A stretch of DNA of 64,000 nucleotides from an uncultured Clostridia bacterium (GTDB lineage: Bacteria; Bacillota; Clostridia; TANB77; CAG-508), in contig CAKPQH010000009.1 in NCBI GenBank assembly GCA_934178475.1, positions 1 to 64,000 on the forward strand. Direction: 5' to 3'. Positions within the stretch are counted from its first letter, which is position 1; each line of letters opens with the position of its first letter. This document shows, in pieces, positions 60,330-64,000 of this stretch. The position numbers and the translations under genes are program-made. A model generated the notes under the pieces. It ran no database searches. It was not told the origin of the DNA and worked only from the letters and a program-made list of their open reading frames with translations.

Positions 60330-60479
60330 CTAGCATGCTAGCCAAATAAATCCAATGCTTACTATTGCTACTCCTATTAAAAATAACCAGCCTGTTATTG
60401 GAAGTAAAAGTACTAATAATATTCCTATTCCCAATCCGATTAAACAAACTCCCAATGTCTTTCTTAGTACATTAATCAT
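60330..60479 (-). CDS. Small two-helix membrane protein upstream of spoVM
   Basis: A 49-residue ORF: MINVLRKTLGVCLIGLGIGI, then LVLLLPITGWLFLIGVAIVS. Two hydrophobic helices are separated by a Pro-Ile-Thr-Gly turn, and it ends LAC. GGAGGT lies eight bases before the ATG. It lies 17 bases before spoVM, so a role in the forespore or mother-cell membrane is possible. I do not know a named family for it. Confidence 0.75.
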   Translation of the reverse strand: MINVLRKTLGVCLIGLGIGILLVLLLPITGWLFLIGVAIVSIGFIWLAC

Positions 60480-60604
60480 TCTACTTTACCTCCACTTTTT
60501 TACTATATTATATTAAATTTGTCGTATTATGTTACTTTTTCAATTGACTAATTTAATTTTTCAAGATATACTATTGAAAAATACTTACTTATTGAGGTGA
60601 TTTT

Positions 60605-61243
60605 ATGACTATAGAAGAAACTAATAAAATGATTAATATATTAAGAAAAACTTATCCATATGCTAAATGCAGCTTAGATTTTAATGAACCATTTCAACTT
60701 GTTGTAGCTGTTATGTTATCTGCTCAATGTACAGACGAAAGAGTAAATAAAGTTACACCTGCATTATTTCAAAGATGCAAAACTATAGATGATTTCGCAA
60801 ATATTGACATAAATGAACTAGAAAATCTCATTCATTCTTGCGGATTTTACAAAAATAAAGCTGCTAATATAAAAAAATGTGCTAAACAAATATTAACAGA
60901 TTTTAATGGAATTGTTCCAAATGATATGGACAAACTTCTATCTTTAGCAGGAGTTGGTAGAAAAAGTGCTAATGTTATACAATTAGAAGTTTTTGGAATT
61001 GCAAATGGTATAGCAGTAGATACACACTGCAAACGAATTTCTAACAGAATAGGTCTTTCTAATGAAAAAGAACCCACAAAAATTGAAATGGATTTATTAA
61101 AACAAATCGATAAATCTAACTTAAAAGATGTTAATCACCTATTTATATGGCACGGAAGATATACTTGCACTGCCAGAAATCCAAATTGTAATAATTGTAC
61201 AATAAAAAAGTTCTGTAAATTTTATAAATCAAATAATATATAA
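60605..61243 (+). CDS. nth: Endonuclease III
   Basis: A base-excision-repair glycosylase/AP lyase for oxidised pyrimidines. The 212 residues carry VAVMLSAQCTDERVNKVTPAL, the helix-hairpin-helix LAGVGRKSANVI with Lys120, VDTHCKRISNRIGL with Asp139, and the [4Fe-4S] cluster ligands C188, C195, C198 and C204 (6-2-5 spacing). GAGGTGA precedes the ATG. Convergent with the ytfJ gene and sharing a terminator. Confidence 0.96.
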   Translation: MTIEETNKMINILRKTYPYAKCSLDFNEPFQLVVAVMLSAQCTDERVNKVTPALFQRCKTIDDFANIDINELENLIHSCGFYKNKAANIKKCAKQILTDFNGIVPNDMDKLLSLAGVGRKSANVIQLEVFGIANGIAVDTHCKRISNRIGLSNEKEPTKIEMDLLKQIDKSNLKDVNHLFIWHGRYTCTARNPNCNNCTIKKFCKFYKSNNI

Positions 61244-61288
61244 AACATAAAAAAGTTAAGTATTCATAAACTTAACTTTTTTATGTTT
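61242..61288 (+). terminator. Terminator shared by nth and gerW
   Basis: Arms AAACATAAAAAAGTTAAG and its complement around TATTCATAAA; A and T runs on both sides allow use from either strand. Confidence 0.88.
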
Positions 61289-61860
61289 TATTCTTCTTTA
61301 TTATCATTATCTTCTTCTAATTCAACTTCTATTTCAATTTCCTCATCATTTTTTTCTTCATTTTCTTTTATTTCTTCTTTTATTTGCTCTTTTTTCTCTT
61401 CACATCTTTTTTTCATTGTGTTAATTATTTTCTCTGTTGCTTCTTTCTTTTCTTGTAATTTTTGATTAAGCATACAGTTAGTTTTTTCTAACAAATCTGG
61501 AATATAATCTAAAATCTTATCCAATGCTGTCGAATGATCTACAGGCAAAAGCTTTACCATATTTGATTGTATAACCAAAAATGCAATAGGATTTACTGTT
61601 ACTCCTGCACCTGCTCCTCCACCAAATGGCAATCTATATTGTATTAATTCATCTTTGTCTTTTTTATTATACTCGTCAATTGTTTCACCTTTAAATTCAC
61701 TACCACCTGCTGCAAAACCAAACGATACTTTTGAAATTGGTATAATCACTATATCATTAGATGCTTGGATTGGATCTCCTATTATTGTATCAACATTAAT
61801 CATATCTTTTATACTATTCATAGCCGTTAACATAAGGCCTTCTATTGGATGTTCTGACAT
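61288..61860 (-). CDS. gerW: Spore protein GerW (YtfJ)
   Basis: 190 residues. The core is typical: HPIEGLMLTAMNSIKDMINVDTIIG, IIPISKVSFGFAAGGSEF, then PFGGGAGAGVTVNPIAFLVI (near 77-96). A C-terminal acidic coiled tail (130-190, mostly Glu, Lys, Asn) is longer than in Bacillus YtfJ. The family is needed for germination responses in Bacillus spores. AAGGAGG seven bases before the ATG lies inside ytfI, which it overlaps by 47 bases, so the two are coupled. Confidence 0.9.
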   Translation of the reverse strand: MSEHPIEGLMLTAMNSIKDMINVDTIIGDPIQASNDIVIIPISKVSFGFAAGGSEFKGETIDEYNKKDKDELIQYRLPFGGGAGAGVTVNPIAFLVIQSNMVKLLPVDHSTALDKILDYIPDLLEKTNCMLNQKLQEKKEATEKIINTMKKRCEEKKEQIKEEIKENEEKNDEEIEIEVELEEDNDNKEE

Positions 61861-62422
61861 TTTCTTTCCTCCTTACTTTTTTCATATTATAAATTATATA
61901 AATAATATGTATCATTTTTATTGTAATTATACTTTCAATTGATACATTTAATATATTTTTCCCATAAACAGGCAAAACTAAAAATTTTTGATTATTAACA
62001 TCTTTAATCAAGTTTGCAATAACTCCAGATACTCCACCTACTAAAATTGCAGTTGCTTCCGCATCTTCTATTCCTAATCTTATATCTAACTTTAATTTTT
62101 CAATTTTAATATTTAAATCTTTTATAAATTTTAAACTTTTAATATCAAAATTATTTTTATCTTCTTTCAATTTTTTCTTGAATTTGTCTACATTTTCTCT
62201 TATTATATTTTTTTCTAATTTATCTTTAGTAACATTTAATTTAAAAATCTTAATATTAAAGACACATAAACTTACTATTACTTTATAGTTTTTATTTATA
62301 TGTCTATTATCTATTTTCTCTGTTGATAATCTTGTATTATATATTTCTATCTTCAAAGTTGAAAATAGAGCTAATAACATATATAATATCACAATGCCAA
62401 ATAATATATACAAAAAAAACAA
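61814..62422 (-). CDS. DUF2953 protein (YtfI-like)
   Basis: 202 residues from a TTG start eight bases after GAGG. A hydrophobic N-terminal helix (residues 2-20) is followed by a charged middle with coiled character and a DUF2953 segment (LDIRLGIEDAEATAILVGGVSGVIANLI, about 115-142). In Bacillus ytfI lies directly before ytfJ, as here. It is probably membrane-associated and expressed in sporulation; the function is unknown. Confidence 0.85.
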   Translation of the reverse strand: MFFLYILFGIVILYMLLALFSTLKIEIYNTRLSTEKIDNRHINKNYKVIVSLCVFNIKIFKLNVTKDKLEKNIIRENVDKFKKKLKEDKNNFDIKSLKFIKDLNIKIEKLKLDIRLGIEDAEATAILVGGVSGVIANLIKDVNNQKFLVLPVYGKNILNVSIESIITIKMIHIIYIIYNMKKVRRKENVRTSNRRPYVNGYE

Positions 62423-62469
62423 TACTATCGCCTCTTTTCTAAGCTTTAGTATTATTTTTTCCTAAAAAT

Positions 62470-64000
62470 TTAATTTAATACTTCATTTTTTTCATTTATC
62501 ATTTTTATAATTTTCTCTGCAATATGAAAACTATCAAGTCCATAAATCTTTTCAATTTGATCTACAGTTCCATGTTTTATAAATTCATCTGGATATCCAA
62601 ATGATTCTATTTTAATATCTTTTATATTATTTTCTATTATTAGTTCTTTTATTGAGCTTGAAAGACCACCACTTAAACTATTATCTTCAATCGTAATTAC
62701 ATTTTTTGTTTTTGAAATTGAACTAATTATTTTATTTTTATCTAACGGTTTTAAAAATCTTACATTAACAACTTCTGCATTAATTTTATTTTTTTCTAAT
62801 TCCTTTGAAACTTCCATCGCTTTAGATACCATTTTTCCAATTGCAAGTATTGTAACATTATCTCCAATTTTAACAATTTCAGCTTTTTCATTTTCTATTT
62901 CTTCATAATTTGTAAATTTATATTTACCTTCTCCTCCTCTAGGATATCTAATTACAATTGGTCCATCATCATTTACTGCATATTCTAACATCATTTCCAA
63001 CTCTTTAAAATCTTTTGGAGCTAAAATTTTTATATTAGGAATTATCTTAAAGAATGAAAAATCTAATATTCCTTGATGAGTCTCTCCATCTGCTCCAACT
63101 ATTCCAGCTCTATCTACACACATTACAACATGTAAATTTTGCATACAAACATCATGTATTACCTGATCATAGCATCTTTGATAGAAAGATGAATAAATTG
63201 GTACAACTGGTATCATTCCCTCTTTTGCAAGACCAGCAGCAAAAGTTATCGCATGCTGTTCTGCTATACCTACATCAAAAAATCTTTCTGGATACTTGTT
63301 AGCAAATTCTCTAAGTCCTGTTCCATCTTTCATTGCTGCAGTAATTGCAACAATATTTTTATTTTTTTCAGCAAGCTTAATTAATTTATTTCCAAAAACT
63401 GCTGAATAATCAAGTGTTTTTTCTTTTTTTGCTTTTCCATCTTCTACATTAAATGGACCTGTAGCATGAAAACTATCTGGATTTTCTTCTGCTGGTTTAT
63501 ATCCTTTTCCTTTTTTTGTAAGTATATGAATAAGAACTGGTTCATCTAAATCTTTTGCATTACTCAAAAGATACTCCATATCCTCTATATTATGTCCATC
63601 TACTGGTCCTAAATACTTAAATCCAATATCTTCAAAAAACATCTTTGGTATAATAAATTGCTTTATACTCTTTTTAGTTCTTTGAACAAATTTAATAACT
63701 CTTTCTCCAACAAACGGTACTTTAGCTAATATTCTCTTTCCAGAAATATTTGATTTATTATACATTTTTCTTGCTCTTAATTTACTTAAGAATAAATTTA
63801 TTCCACCAACATTTTTTGATATACTCATTTCATTATCATTCAAAATAATTATCATTTTTGTTTTTGAACTTCCAACATGATTTAAAGCTTCTAATGCCAT
63901 CCCTCCAGTTAATGCTCCATCTCCAATAACTGCAACTACTGAATTTTCTTCATGTTTTATATCTCTTGCTTTTGCCATACCCATTGCCGCAGAAATAGAA
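62470..64000 (-). CDS. dxs: 1-deoxy-D-xylulose-5-phosphate synthase, 5' end outside the window
   Basis: It condenses pyruvate and glyceraldehyde 3-phosphate, the first step of the MEP isoprenoid pathway that supplies undecaprenol and quinones. The frame runs open to the window edge (SISAAMGMAKARD), so about the first 110 residues are missing. Seen: the TPP motif GDGALTGGMALEALNH, then LGPVDGHNIEDM, the Glu-containing FDVGIAEQHAITFAAGLA, DRAGIVGADGETHQG and IRYPRGGE. It lies 47 bases before ytfI. Confidence 0.97.
   Translation of the reverse strand, partial: SISAAMGMAKARDIKHEENSVVAVIGDGALTGGMALEALNHVGSSKTKMIIILNDNEMSISKNVGGINLFLSKLRARKMYNKSNISGKRILAKVPFVGERVIKFVQRTKKSIKQFIIPKMFFEDIGFKYLGPVDGHNIEDMEYLLSNAKDLDEPVLIHILTKKGKGYKPAEENPDSFHATGPFNVEDGKAKKEKTLDYSAVFGNKLIKLAEKNKNIVAITAAMKDGTGLREFANKYPERFFDVGIAEQHAITFAAGLAKEGMIPVVPIYSSFYQRCYDQVIHDVCMQNLHVVMCVDRAGIVGADGETHQGILDFSFFKIIPNIKILAPKDFKELEMMLEYAVNDDGPIVIRYPRGGEGKYKFTNYEEIENEKAEIVKIGDNVTILAIGKMVSKAMEVSKELEKNKINAEVVNVRFLKPLDKNKIISSISKTKNVITIEDNSLSGGLSSSIKELIIENNIKDIKIESFGYPDEFIKHGTVDQIEKIYGLDSFHIAEKIIKMINEKNEVLN

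Overview
The window is chromosomal DNA of a strongly AT-rich, low-GC Gram-positive bacterium, most likely an anaerobic endospore-forming member of the Clostridia (perhaps an uncultured gut lineage). Support for this: DivIVA and SepF; a GerW/DUF2953 (ytfJ-ytfI) pair; a CwlJ-like/GerQ-like pair; a 24-codon SpoVM-like gene; a CIRCE-like operator before groSL; the DXS isoprenoid route; Shine-Dalgarno sites of the AGGAGG type; and sigma-A promoters (TTGACA-17-TATAAT) at tRNAs and operons. Almost everything is conserved core genome. No phage, insertion sequence with transposase, or CRISPR array was seen.

Layout. 1-5.1 kb: the 5' end of a prepilin-like gene, a membrane protein, metK, a coiled-coil protein, rsmD, divIVA and sepF. 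5.3-8.0 kb: a DUF4912 protein and a GH57 glycogen-branching enzyme. 8.1-9.7 kb: a prepilin-like GLUG-repeat protein behind an unusual leader. 9.8-25 kb: recD2, uppP, then a long minus-strand operon running ftsK > kinase > unknown > MBL nuclease > GH15 > prepilin-like FGE protein, preceded by a glucosaminidase gene. 25-38.5 kb: DUF368, a U32 peptidase and TrmR-like methyltransferase split by a RelA/SpoT-type gene, typA, plsC, cmk, a CAU tRNA, two pseudouridine synthases, a degenerate lspA, DUF4364, nfeD-SPFH and a polysaccharide deacetylase. 38.6-40.2 kb: tsaE-tsaB-rimI. 40.3-41.9 kb: a second prepilin-like gene behind the same leader; its 3' end looks like a diversity-generating-retroelement (DGR) variable region. 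42-48 kb: groSL, a kdgK-like kinase, DUF3298, cwlJ-gerQ and an ATP-grasp-like protein. 48-53 kb: tRNA-Tyr, mutL, two Cys-rich micro-membrane proteins, tRNA-Trp and murC. 53-58.3 kb: the adk-map-infA-rpmJ-rpsM-rpsK-rpsD-rpoA-rplQ operon. 58.4-64 kb: small unknowns, a SprT-like protein, an MBL protein, spoVM, nth, ytfJ-ytfI and dxs (5' end outside the window).

The most interesting signal is a two-copy module. Two prepilin-like genes 32 kb apart (8065-9516 and 40275-41588) carry the same roughly 150-base leader: a consensus promoter, a small ORF of 42 or 46 codons, and an intrinsic-terminator hairpin that the ORF reads through. Copy 1 has a (CT)10 tract inside this ORF; copy 2 has (CT)3; both stay in frame. 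Losing or gaining one repeat unit would stop translation before the hairpin. This suggests a phase-variable, translation-coupled attenuator. The second gene ends in about 120 bases of abruptly high GC (69 of 120 by hand count) encoding the end of an FGE/C-type-lectin-like fold, as expected of a DGR target. The reverse transcriptase and template repeat are not in this window. All mechanism statements for this module are inference.
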